A stretch of DNA of 64,000 nucleotides. It comes from Excoecaria cochinchinensis. Its lineage: Eukaryota; Streptophyta; Magnoliopsida; Malpighiales; Euphorbiaceae. Shown piece by piece: positions 44,581 through 54,514 of the stretch. The number at the start of each line of letters is the position of its first letter. The first letter of the stretch is position 1. The stretch covers positions 19,958,001 to 20,022,000 of the forward strand of contig CANTUQ010000055.1 in NCBI GenBank assembly GCA_947683425.1, in the 5' to 3' direction. Both the position numbers and the translations under genes were made by a program. The notes under the pieces are model-generated. The model searched no databases. It was not told the DNA's origin and saw only the letters and a program-made list of their open reading frames with translations.

Positions 44581-47378
44581 ATGAGCAGATTGAGACAAGA
44601 ACAAATAGCACCCTACGACCCTGAAATCGAGAGGACTTTGCATCAATGAAGGAGAGCCGACAGAGATAATAACATGGAAACCAATCCTCCTATTGGTGAA
44701 TTTCCTCCCGAAAACGAACAAGTGCTGAGGGCACAAGAAGAGATGCCTGGTAATTATAGAGAAGAGATCCCTAGGCAGAGGACGATAAGGGACTACGCTG
44801 TACCGAGATGGACTGAGGATCATCGTACAATTGTGCTGCCAAGGGGAGTGCAGTTTGAACTTAAACCAGCAACCATCAATATGGTGCAGAGGAACAAGTT
44901 TTCGGGTTCAGAAGTGGAAGATCCTGTGCAGCACCTGGACATATTTTTGGAGGTTAGTGATACAGTCCAGATTCCAGGAGTGACATCTGATTCGATAAGA
45001 TTAAAATTATTTTCGTTTACTTTGATCAGAAAAGTAAGAGAATGGCTACAAATGTTACTGAGACAGTCAATCAGATCATGGGACCAGTTACAAGAGAGGT
45101 TTTTGATGCGATTCTTTCCTCCTACAAAGACTGCAAACATCCGCAACAGTATTTTGGGTTTTAGCCAAATGAGTGAGGACCCTTTTCATGAGGCTTGGGA
45201 AAGGTTTAGGAGACTGTTGAGAAGCTGTCCACACCATGAGATAGCAATCTACCATCTGATGATAATATTCTATTCTGGGGTTACACCACATACAAGATCC
45301 CTTTTGGATGCATCATCAGGAGGTTCATTCAATAATAGGTTGCCGGAGGAAGCTTTCCATCTGCTGGATGAAATGGCAGCCAATGATGCTCAATGTGCTA
45401 ATCCTAAATCGGTTCAGAAGAGACAAGGAATACATAATGTGGATGAGGTGTCTATGTTGAAGGCACAGATTGAGTCAATGAGAAAAGAGATGAGTGGTTT
45501 GAAAGTGCAAAATATAGCCTCTGTTTCTCAAGAGAGTGGGTGGTACGAAAATGCACAATCTAGTCAAGAGAGTGGAGCAACAGGAGATGTAAATGCTGTA
45601 GGAGATTACTGAAGGAATGACCCTTACAGTAACACATATAATCCGGGTTGGAGAAATCACCCAAACTTCTCTTGGAAAGATGGAAATCAGAAAGCATCAT
45701 CTTCTCAACCACAAGTAAGAGCCCCCTTCAACCAAAATATGCATCATAACCACAATCAGTCATACCAACCTCAACCATCCGCTCATTACCAAACACCATG
45801 TCCATCAAATTACAACCAAGGGCAGAGTTTGAATCAATCACAACCTCAATCTTACCACCCACCGGGTTATCAACCGAGGCCACCTGTTCAAGAGAAAAAG
45901 CCAAACCTTGAAGATATGTTAGCTAGCTTCATGAACAGTCAACAGCAGTTTGTGAATAGCCAGCAACAGTTTATGGCTAACCAAGAAGCAAGGTGAAAAT
46001 CTCAAGAACAATGGAATCAGAATCAAGATGCTTCCATGAGAAATTTAAAAACTCAAGTGGGATAGCTTGCAAATTCTATGTCTCAAAGGCAACCGGGGAC
46101 TTTTCCTTCGAATCGGGACCGGAATCCTAAGGAAGAGGCTAAAGCAATCACATTGAGAAGTGGCAAGGAGGTGGTACAGAGAGAGGATCAAGGTAAAAAT
46201 TCTTCACCATCTTCTGATATGGAGGAGCCGACACGGAAGGTAAGCAATCCTAACTCTAGTGTAGATATTAATGAAAATGCTCCTAAAAATGATAAGGGTA
46301 AAAGTCTAGTGAATCCTAGAGTAGAGGATCTTGATATTAATAGACTGCCATTTCCTGGGTTAATTACTTCGATGGTCACTGAACTTTAAGGGTTGCAACG
46401 ATTTGGTCACTAAACTTCAATTTGTAACAATAAAATAATACATCTATTATTTTGTAACCAAAAAATCAAAATGATCGGAAATGGCAACCGGAACCTGACC
46501 TATTAGCAAAATAAACGTTAAATTTTTTGCCACGTCGGATCTGACATTGATCCGACGTGGCTTTATGGTTAAAAAGAATCAATTTTCACTGTCTTCAAGC
46601 AGCTCCCGTTTGCCGCCGAAATCGAATTTTCGATCATTTTGATTTTTTGGTTACAAAATAATAGATGTATTATTTTATTGTTACAAATTGAAGTTTAGTG
46701 ACCAAATCGTTGCAACCCTTAAAGTTCAGTGACCACCGAAGTAATTAACCCGCCATTTCCTTCTGTGGCTAGAAAAGAGAAGAAAAATGAGCAATTGGCT
46801 AAATTTTTGGAGATGTTTAAAAAATTGCACATAAATTTACCATTTGCTGAAGCCTTAGCTCACATGCCTAACTATGCTAAATTCATGAAAGAATTATGTT
46901 CTAATAAAAAGAAATTAGAAGGGCATGGAACTGTGCAGCTCACAGAAAATTGCAGTGCTATAATAATGAACAAGATCCCTGAAAAACTGGAGGATACAGG
47001 TAGTTTCACTCTATCCTGTGCAATTGGTGAAGATTTTAATGGAAATGCTTTATGTGATTTGGGTGCGAGCATAAATTTGATGCCTTATTCTATTTGCAGG
47101 AAGCTTAATCTTAGAGAGCTCAAGGAGATGGGAATGTGACTCCAACTTGCAGATAGGTCGGTGAGGAGACCAAAAGGGGTGATTGAAGATTTGTTAGTGA
47201 AAGTGGGAAAATTCATTTTCTCGGTGGATTTTGTGGTGATGGAGATGGAAGAGGATTGTAAGGAACCACTCATTGTGGGGAGGCCGTTTTTGAACACAGC
47301 AAAGGCATTGATCGATGTAAATGGTCAAACGGTCACCTTAAGGTTTAATAATGAAGAGCTGGTAGTGGACATGAACAA
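44581..47378 (+). pseudogene. gag: Athila gag-protease, broken by stops and by two insertions
   Basis: One frame runs from ATG 44581 (MSRLRQEQI) through the capsid domain (RNKFSGSEVEDPVQHLDIFL, RFFPPTKTANIRNSILGF, GGSFNNRLPEEAFHLLDEM), a Q/N/P-rich linker and KEEAKAITLRSGKEV, to the protease with ALCDLGASINLMPYSICRKL near 47045-47110. Here the usual DSG/DTG is DLG, as is common in Athila. In-frame stops are at 44647, 45610, 45994, 46063 and 47137. Several are one transition away from CAG, CGA or TGG. A 395-bp MITE sits at 46357-46751. Tekay-4 interrupts the frame at 47378, directly after ELVVDMN. The frame resumes at 56931. Confidence 0.85.
46357..46751. mobile_element. Mutator-like MITE, 395 bp, 121-bp terminal inverted repeats
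   Basis: The ends begin GGGTTAATTACTTCG and are inverted copies over 121 bp (46357-46477 and 46631-46751) with a single mismatch seen by eye. A 10-bp target duplication GCCATTTCCT flanks it (46347-46356, 46752-46761), in the 9-11 bp range typical of Mutator-like elements. The centre holds a perfect 13-bp inverted repeat (GCCACGTCGGATC, 7-nt loop) near 46529-46561. There is no transposase, so it is non-autonomous. The whole RNA could fold into one long hairpin. Confidence 0.88.
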
Positions 47379-48295
47379 TGTCACACCCCATTTGCCCCCT
47401 AGTAGAATGAGCCTATCTGTCTGTCTGTGTGAGCATGCATGTGCATGTGTTCAGCATGTCATAAGGGTAGTTTAGTAAAAATGCATGTTTTTGGATTTAT
47501 TATTATTTGGGTGCATACATGGCATTAGTAATGTGAGTTAATTGGGAATTGCTTGTGTACATTGGAGCATACCATTGTAGGGTGTTTTAGTGAGTGTGCA
47601 TTAGATGTGTGTGATGTGTGGGGTTAGGGTGTGAGTGAGTAAGTTCCACCACTAAGAGAATGACATGTGTATTAGGTTAGGGAAAATGAGTAAAGAAAAG
47701 AAGTAAGAAAGAAGAGAAGATCAGATTCACGTTCTTCCTCTTCAACCTTCATCTTCTTCCTCCCTTTTCCCTTTCCTAAATACTGCTAATTGTTAATCAA
47801 GTTGTGTTGTGGAAATTGCTTACTCTTGCTTCTAACTTGGTAAGTTACTGCATTCTCCACCTTATTCTCCATTTGCTTTTATCTTCTTCTTCTTCTTCCA
47901 TGAGCTTAGGTTTAACTTAGGGTTTTGCATGTTGGATATTTGTGTTTAGTTGAGGCTCCACGCGATCCCAAAGGCAAGGAGATTGCTGGGAGCAGTGGGA
48001 CTAAGTGAAGAGAAGCTTAGAATTCAGGCTTGGGAATAATTGATTGTGAATTGTGTGATTTGAGGTTACTGTAAATTTCTAGGGTTTATGTTCTTGAAGA
48101 ATTTGAATGCAGATATACTTGATTTGGTTGTTTAAATGTTGAATTGAGTTGTATATATGTTGCTTATATTGATTGAAATGTTTACTGGAAGGTAAGAACA
48201 GGTTTGATTGGTTTTGAATCAAATTCGGGTCAGATTTCTGGGTTCTGAGAATTCTGGAAATGGGAAAATCGCGTTTCTGTTGAAGTTCCCATTTC

Positions 48296-48655
48296 CAGAT
48301 CGTGACTAGCCAATGCAAGTCACGAGACGTGACCTTCGGTCACGACTCGTGACCTGCCAGTTGAGGCCAGTCACGAGTTGTGGCTGCTGTCACAGCTCGT
48401 GACTAGCTAAATGAGGCCAGTCATGAGACGTGACTTCCAGTCACGCCTCGTGACCAACCTGAGATAAGGCATGTCACGTGATCGGCTGAAGAGTGAAGCA
48501 AGTCACGAGACATGACGTCCAGTCATGTCGCGTGACCTGCGAGAGCGCCGCGTGATCTGCGAGGGACAAAGCAAGTCACGAGGTGTGACCCACAGTCACG
48601 TCTCGTGACCTGACTTGAGAGGAGGCCAGTCACGCCTCGTGACCAGCCAACCTCA
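48296..48655. repeat. Inverted-repeat block in Tekay-4 LTR (GTCACGAGACGTGAC type)
   Basis: About six units pair a copy of GTCACGAGACGTGAC with its reverse complement GTCACGTCTCGTGAC, each being a palindrome around a 3-nt centre. Spacers often read AGGCCA or GAAGCAA. The 3' LTR has the same block at 55434-55770 with one unit shortened. Confidence 0.85.
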
Positions 48656-49378
48656 CCTGTTACCCCGTTCAGCCCTTTTTCTGAAATTTCCCAGTTTTTG
48701 ACTCAGAAATGAATTTGGTGTTTTTCTGAATGGACTTATATTGCAGTATGATGCATGCCATACTTTTATATGCTTTGATATAAATGATACCATGAATTTC
48801 TGATGAATTATATTCCGTACTCTGAAATGTGAATTGAATGTCGCATAGCCTGCTAGAGTCAAGTAAGTGGATAGTTAGGCATGCCTAATAGAGTCTTTAG
48901 CTGCAGCCCTCAGTTCAGTTTGGACCCCGATCAGGTCCCCGTTTTGTTCCTCGCGAACCCTTCAGTATTAGGATCTTGTTTAAGATCCCCTCAGTATAAA
49001 ATATTATGCTTTGATAAAATGAATTGACTTTTGAATTTTACCTGTGAGGTACCCTCAGTATTCGATTCGTACCCGTAAGGTACCCTCAGTACACTCGTTA
49101 TCCACTACCTAGAGTCAGTAGGTGTTCTTTATTTGTTCAATTGAATTACTCTGTTCTGATTTGGCTATATAAATGTGATATCTGAATGAGTTTAATGATG
49201 AAACACATGTTGGATTATTCTGGAATGGATATGATTATTGAGATACTGATTGTATGGCTTTTAAATATAAGCATGTTTACATGGATTATGTTATAGCCCT
49301 TGCATTCTACGATTTTGAATGTGTTATGCCTCGATGACCATTGTGAATGGTCGTCCATTATTTATGTGTGTTTCCCCA

Positions 49379-49416
49379 CTAAGCGTTTATCGCTTAGCAC
49401 GGTGTTTTTACCCGTG
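49379..49416 (+). other. Twin stem-loop in Tekay-4 5' LTR
   Basis: CTAAGCG-TTTAT-CGCTTAG (49379-49397) then CACGG...CCGTG (49398-49416). The 3' LTR copy is at 56493-56530. See the Tekay-2 entry for the family-wide pattern. Confidence 0.6.
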
Positions 49417-49821
49417 CAGGTGCGGAAGGAGTTTTGCTTTGGGAGAGTCGCCGTCATCAAGCCAACACAGAAGGGATTAGTGTAGGGCTCAGTTTTGTAT
49501 CAGTGATGATTCTTTTTGTATAGGACTCTCTGTATCAGTTTTATTCCAGCTTCCGCTTTTGTAATTTATATTTTGGATATGTAATATTATTTTGTATCAG
49601 CTAGTTGATCAGATCATTATTGTAATAGTTTATTATAGTAATGCATGATCAGTTTTTGCTTTCTGCATGTAAAGTTTTTAATTATTCTGTATTTCTGAAT
49701 GTATGTTATGAATGGATGTATGTTTTGCTTTGCTATTGTTTGGTGACACCTTGACTCATACGGCATCTCACTCCTTATCGGATGGGAGCGCCTACGTATG
49801 GGAAGGGGGTGGTACAGTTTG

Positions 49822-49834
49822 TGGTATCAAAGCC
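49822..49834 (+). promoter_or_regulatory. Primer-binding site of Tekay-4
   Basis: TGGTATCAAAGCC lies five bases after the LTR. It corresponds to initiator tRNA-Met with one change from TGGTATCAGAGC. Confidence 0.85.
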
Positions 49835-49937
49835 TGGTTTAGGCGTTTCTGGGTGTTGTTGTGATTGTTCTGAGTTTCTTAGATGTGTATGTGTCTAGAT
49901 CTGTGTTGGCTGATGCGGTTGTTTCTTGTTTGCTTAG

Positions 49938-51362
49938 ATGGCTTCTAATTATGTTCGTGGATCACTTGAGGAATCCGCCGAGAGTGTGAATCCTCCAGCT
50001 GTGGATCCGTCTGTTTCTGTTACTGTGTCGGCTCAGCATGCTAGGGTCCAGCCCGAGGCCGCAGCCATGCCCTTTGAGGCTATGTTCAGACTGCATCAGG
50101 ACATGGCTAGGGTTTTGGAGAGAGTGACTGCTCCTAGAGCACCTATGGAAAATTTGAGAAGGGCAGGAGTTGAGGATTTCTATGGCACTGGTTTGAATGA
50201 GTCTGAGTTAGCTGAGAGATGGTTAGATAAAGTAAAGCGTGCTTTGAGAGAGATTCGGTCTCCTCCTGATCAGCAGGCAGAGTGTGCACTAGCCCTTCTG
50301 CAAGGGTTTGCATTTGAATGGTGGGAATTGGTTTCCAGGCATCCTCAGCTACCGGATCCGATTACTTGGGAGTTCTTTGAGGGTGAGTTCACAAAGAAGT
50401 ACATCACTCAGACTTATAGAGATGCGAGATGGGCACAGTTTTTGAGTTTGAGACAGAGGGCTATGTCTGTAGCAGATTATGAGAAGGAGTTCAACAGGTT
50501 ATCTCGCTATGCTCCGCGTGGAGTTATGACTGATGACTTTAGATGCAAGCATTTCGAAGCGGGGTTAAATGAGTCTTTGAAGATTGCTTTGATTTCTCTG
50601 ATGTGCATACCCGGGGTCAGTTATTATCAGATTGTAGAGGCTGCTGTGAGAGCTGAGTTATCTGAGACTGTGATGAGAGAGAGAGCTCAGAGGAGGAGTT
50701 CTTTTCGTGGAGGATCTTCTTCGGGTAAGAGATTTAGGAACCCACAGGATGAGTCATCACCTGGTCCGGCTTCTAGAGGTAGACGACAGGGTTCTACAGC
50801 TGTGTCAGGTTCTGGTAGGGGTGGTAGAGCTGAGACTACATCAGTTTGTCCTCATTGCAGTAAGACTCATCGGGGTGAGTGTAGGTGGCTCTCCGGTGCG
50901 TGCTTCAGGTGTGGTAGCTCTGAGCATCTTTTGGCCAGTTGTCCGAGATTGCATGAGGATTCAGGTTCCCAGAGAGAGGCCAGTAGGGTTGGTTCGAATG
51001 CTTCTCAGGCTACCCGTGGTAGAGGCAGAGGTAGAGGTAGAGGTGGTCGGCATAGAGATGGAGCTGCTTCTGAGACTGTTGAGCATCCTCCTCAGGGTGC
51101 CATTAGAGCTTATGCTATGAGAGCCAGAGATGAGCAGGACGCGCCTAATGTTATTGCTGGTAAGTTCCTACTCCATGACACTGAGTTGTATGCTCTAATT
51201 GATCCTGGTTCCACACACTCATATTTGTGCACAGATAAAATTGTTGATAAGTTGCATGCAGTTGATCAGTTAGATTATGAGATTTGTGTGACCGGTCCAT
51301 TAGGGCATAGTGTCAGTGTGAGTAGAGTCTTTAGGAATTGTCCTCTGAGCGGATTTGATTGA
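49938..51362 (+). CDS. gag: Tekay-4 gag and protease start, frameshifted at the end
   Basis: 474 codons from ATG 49938 (MASNYVRGSL). The capsid core (ADYEKEFNRLSRYAP, FRCKHFEAGLNESL) is of the retrotrans_gag type. A basic, arginine-glycine-rich linker follows, then the CCHC zinc knuckle CFRCGSSEHLLASC near residue 330, and then the aspartic protease active site ALIDPGSTHSYL near residue 425. The frame then runs into a stop at 51360-51362, because about 10 codons seem to be missing just before ADLIELPFREFD, with a change of frame. In intact relatives gag and pol form one frame, so the break is a lesion. Confidence 0.85.
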   Translation: MASNYVRGSLEESAESVNPPAVDPSVSVTVSAQHARVQPEAAAMPFEAMFRLHQDMARVLERVTAPRAPMENLRRAGVEDFYGTGLNESELAERWLDKVKRALREIRSPPDQQAECALALLQGFAFEWWELVSRHPQLPDPITWEFFEGEFTKKYITQTYRDARWAQFLSLRQRAMSVADYEKEFNRLSRYAPRGVMTDDFRCKHFEAGLNESLKIALISLMCIPGVSYYQIVEAAVRAELSETVMRERAQRRSSFRGGSSSGKRFRNPQDESSPGPASRGRRQGSTAVSGSGRGGRAETTSVCPHCSKTHRGECRWLSGACFRCGSSEHLLASCPRLHEDSGSQREASRVGSNASQATRGRGRGRGRGGRHRDGAASETVEHPPQGAIRAYAMRARDEQDAPNVIAGKFLLHDTELYALIDPGSTHSYLCTDKIVDKLHAVDQLDYEICVTGPLGHSVSVSRVFRNCPLSGFD

Positions 51363-54300
51363 GTTGCCTTTCAGAGAGTTTGATCTGATTATGGGTATGG
51401 ACTGGTTGGGTAAGCACCGAGCTGTAGTTGATTGCCATAGGAAGACAGTTGTGCTTCGGGATAGGAGTCAGTCTCTTGTGTTTTTGAAAGGTTTGGGTGC
51501 TAGTTCTGTGAATAATGTGATTTCTGCGATGCAAGCCAAGAGATTTATTAGGAAAGGATGTGAGGCTTTTCTAGGAGTTGTGTTAGATTCCAAGAGGGAT
51601 CAGGTTAAGATTGAGGACATTCCTGTAGTGCGGGAGTTTAGTGATGTGTTCCCGAGCGAGTTGCCTGGGTTGCCTCCTGAGAGAGAGGTTGAGTTGTCCA
51701 TTGAGATTATGCCAGGTACTGCACCTATTTCGAGAGCACCTTATCGGATGGCTCCTGTAGAGTTGAGGGAACTTAAATCTCAGCTACAAGAGTTATTGGA
51801 TAAGGGGTTTATTAGACCGAGCATATCTCCTTGGGGAGCTCCAATTCTGTTTGTCAAGAAGAAAGATGGATCATTGCGGATGTGTATTGACTACAGACAG
51901 ATTAATAAAGTTACAGTGAAGAATAAATATCCATTGCCTAGGATTGAAGATTTGTTTGATCAGCTTCGAGGTGCGGGTGTTTTCTCCAAGATAGATCTTC
52001 GATCAGGGTACTATCAGCTTCGAGTTCAGGATGCAGATGTGGTTAAGACTGCATTTCGGACTAGGTATGGCCACTATGAGTTTCTTGTGATGCCGTTTGG
52101 TTTGACAAATACTCCAACGGCTTTTATGGATCTGATGAATCGTGTGTTTAGGCCATACTTAGATCGATTTGTAGTAGTGTTCATTGATGACATCTTGGTG
52201 TATTCCAAGGATGAGAGTGAGCATGGGGAGCATCTCCGATTAGTTCTACAGATGTTGAGAGAGTATTAGTTGTTTGCTAAGCTTAGCAAGTGTGATTTCT
52301 GGCTTCGAGAAGTGTCATTCTTGGGTCACATTGTTTCAGCTAGAGGTATTCAGGTAGATCCAGCCAAGATTGAGGCGATAGTTGATTGGAAAGCGCCTAG
52401 AAATGTTCAGGAAGTGAGGAGTTTCCTTGGTTTAGCAGGTTACTACCGTCGGTTTGTTAAGGGTTTTTCGGTGATTGCTGCTCCGATGACTAGATTGTTG
52501 AGGAAAGGAGTCAGATTTGAGTGGTCAGACAGGTGTCAGTCTTGTTTTGATCGGTTAAAGCAGTTGCTTGTTGAGGCTCCTATCCTTACTCAACCCATCT
52601 CGGGTAAGGAGTTTGTCATTTATAGTGATGCTTCGGGTGTTGGTCTTGGATGTGTGCTGATGCAGGAAGGAAAAGTTATGGCTTATGCTTCTCGACAGTT
52701 GAAGCCACATGAGAGGAACTATCCGACACATGATCTTGAGTTGGCAGCTGTGATCTTTGCTTTGAAGATTTGGCGTCATTACCTGTATGGGGAAAAGTGT
52801 AGGATCTTTTCGGACCACAAGAGCTTGAAGTACTTCCTGTCACTGAAAGAGTTGAACACGAGACGGCACCGTTGGCTTGAGTTATTTAAGGACTACGACT
52901 GCATTGTGGATTACCATCCTGGTAAAGCCAATGTAGTCGCCGATGCTTTGAGTCGGAAGTCAGTTTCAGCTTTGTTCTTGAGGTGATTCAGATGGCGATT
53001 TGGTTCAGATGGGGCTTTGATTGCTCAGTTGTGTGTGAAGCCTACCTTAAGACAGAGGATAGTGGATGCTCAGAGGGATGATCAGAGGCTTCAGCGGATT
53101 ATGCATGAGGTTAGATTGGGTAAGCAGTCAGAGTTCTCAGTTCAGGATGACGTACTTATGTTCAGAGATCGCTTATGTGTGCCAGAGTCTGAGGATTTGA
53201 GGAGACAGCTTATGAGTGAGGCACATAGTACAGTCTTTACTATGCATCCGGGCAGTGAGAAGATGTATCAAGACATGAAGAAATTCTTTTGGTGGTCCGG
53301 TATGAAGAGGGATATTGTGGATTTTGTTTCCAAGTGCTTGACTTGTCAGCAGGTAAAGGCCGAGCATCAGGTACCTTTGGGTTTGCTTACGCCTTTATCC
53401 ATTCCTGAGTGGAAATGGGATGATATCGCCATGGACTTCGTTTCTAGTTTGCCTTTGACTCAGAGGAAACATGACTCAGTTTGGGTTATTGTGGATCGGC
53501 TTACGAAATCAGCTCACTTTCTGCCGGTTAGAGTGGACTACTCGATGGACAGATTGGCCAGTATCTATGTGGATGAGATAGTTCGGTTGCATGGTGTGCC
53601 TTTGTCCATAGTGTCAGATCGAGATCCGAGGTTTACTTCCAAGTTTTGGAAGGAGTTGCAGAGAGCTTTCGGCACTAGGTTGAACTTCAGTACAACGTTT
53701 CATCCTCAGACCGATGGTCAGTCAGAGCGAGTTATTCAGATTCTGAAGGATATGATGAGAGCTTGTGCTTTGGATTTTTCGGGTAGCTGGGACAGATATG
53801 TGTCGCTTATGGAGTTTGCCTACAACAACAGTTTTCAGTCGAGTATCGGTATGGCACCATATGAGGCTCTGTATGGTCGTCAGTGTAGGACTCCGGTTTA
53901 TTGGACTGAGCTATCCGAGAGATCTATGATTGGACCAGACTTGGTTAGAGATACTGAAGAGAAGATCGGAGTAGTGCAGCGGAATTTGAAGGCAGCAAAG
54001 GATCGACAGAAGTCTTACGCCAATTTGAAAAGGAAAGATGTGCATTTTGAGATCGGGGACAAGGTTTTCCTTAAGGTTTCACCTTGGAGGAAAGTGCTTC
54101 GGTTTGGAAAGAAAGGCAAGCTTAGTCCTTGTTTCATTGGACCTTACGAGATTTTGGCTAAGGTAGGACCTGTAGCCTACAGATTGGCGTTACCGATGGA
54201 GTTAGCAAAGTTGCACGATGTGTTCCACGTTTCGATGCTTCGTCGGTACAGATCAGATCCTTCGCATGTACTTTCGGTTCAGGATATTCAGGTTCAGCCA

Positions 54301-54514
54301 GACTTCTCTTATGATGAGGAACCGCGAGCTATTCTAGCCCGAGAGGTGAGGCAGTTGAGAAATAAGCAGATTCCTTTGGTTAAAGTATTGTGGATCCATC
54401 ATGGAGTCGAGGAAGCGACTTGGGAACCAGAGGAGTCGATGAGAGCTCAGTATCCGCAGTTGTTCAGTTCAGGTGAGAATTTCGAGGACGAAATTCTTAT
54501 TTGTAGGGGAGAGT
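51349..54514 (+). pseudogene. pol: Tekay-4 pol: protease end, RT, RNase H, integrase, chromodomain
   Basis: One frame from LIELPFREFD (51355) to the polypurine tract, with two in-frame stops: TAG at 52267-52269 (in EY*LFAKLSK, most simply a CAG to TAG change) and TGA at 52984-52986. RT carries FSKIDLRSGYYQLRV and VVVFIDDILVYSKD, the FIDD active site. RNase H has FVIYSDASGVGLGCVL and IFSDHKSLKYF. Integrase has the HHCC site (HPGSEKMYQD ... CLTCQQVK) and acidic residues in MDFVSSLPL, VSDRDPRFTS and SERVIQILKD. A C-terminal chromodomain (PLVKVLWIHHGVEEATWEPE) targets integration to particular chromatin and defines chromoviruses. The frame has no stop before the LTR, so it would read through the polypurine tract for a few codons to 54546. 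It is non-functional as it stands. Confidence 0.88.
54501..54514 (+). promoter_or_regulatory. Polypurine tract of Tekay-4
   Basis: TTGTAGGGGAGAGT lies directly before the 3' LTR start TGTCACACC. G/A-rich with a T-rich left edge, as expected for the plus-strand primer. Confidence 0.7.

Larger units (their letters stand above)
47379..49816 (+). repeat. Tekay-4 5' LTR (2438 bp)
   Basis: It starts TGTCACACCCCATTTG and ends GGGGGTGGTACA (3' copy GGGGGTGTTACA). It contains the inverted-repeat block 48296-48655, palindrome 48875-48888 and twin stem-loop 49379-49416, followed by TATTTTGG-type AT-rich sequence likely to hold the polyadenylation signals. Confidence 0.95.
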
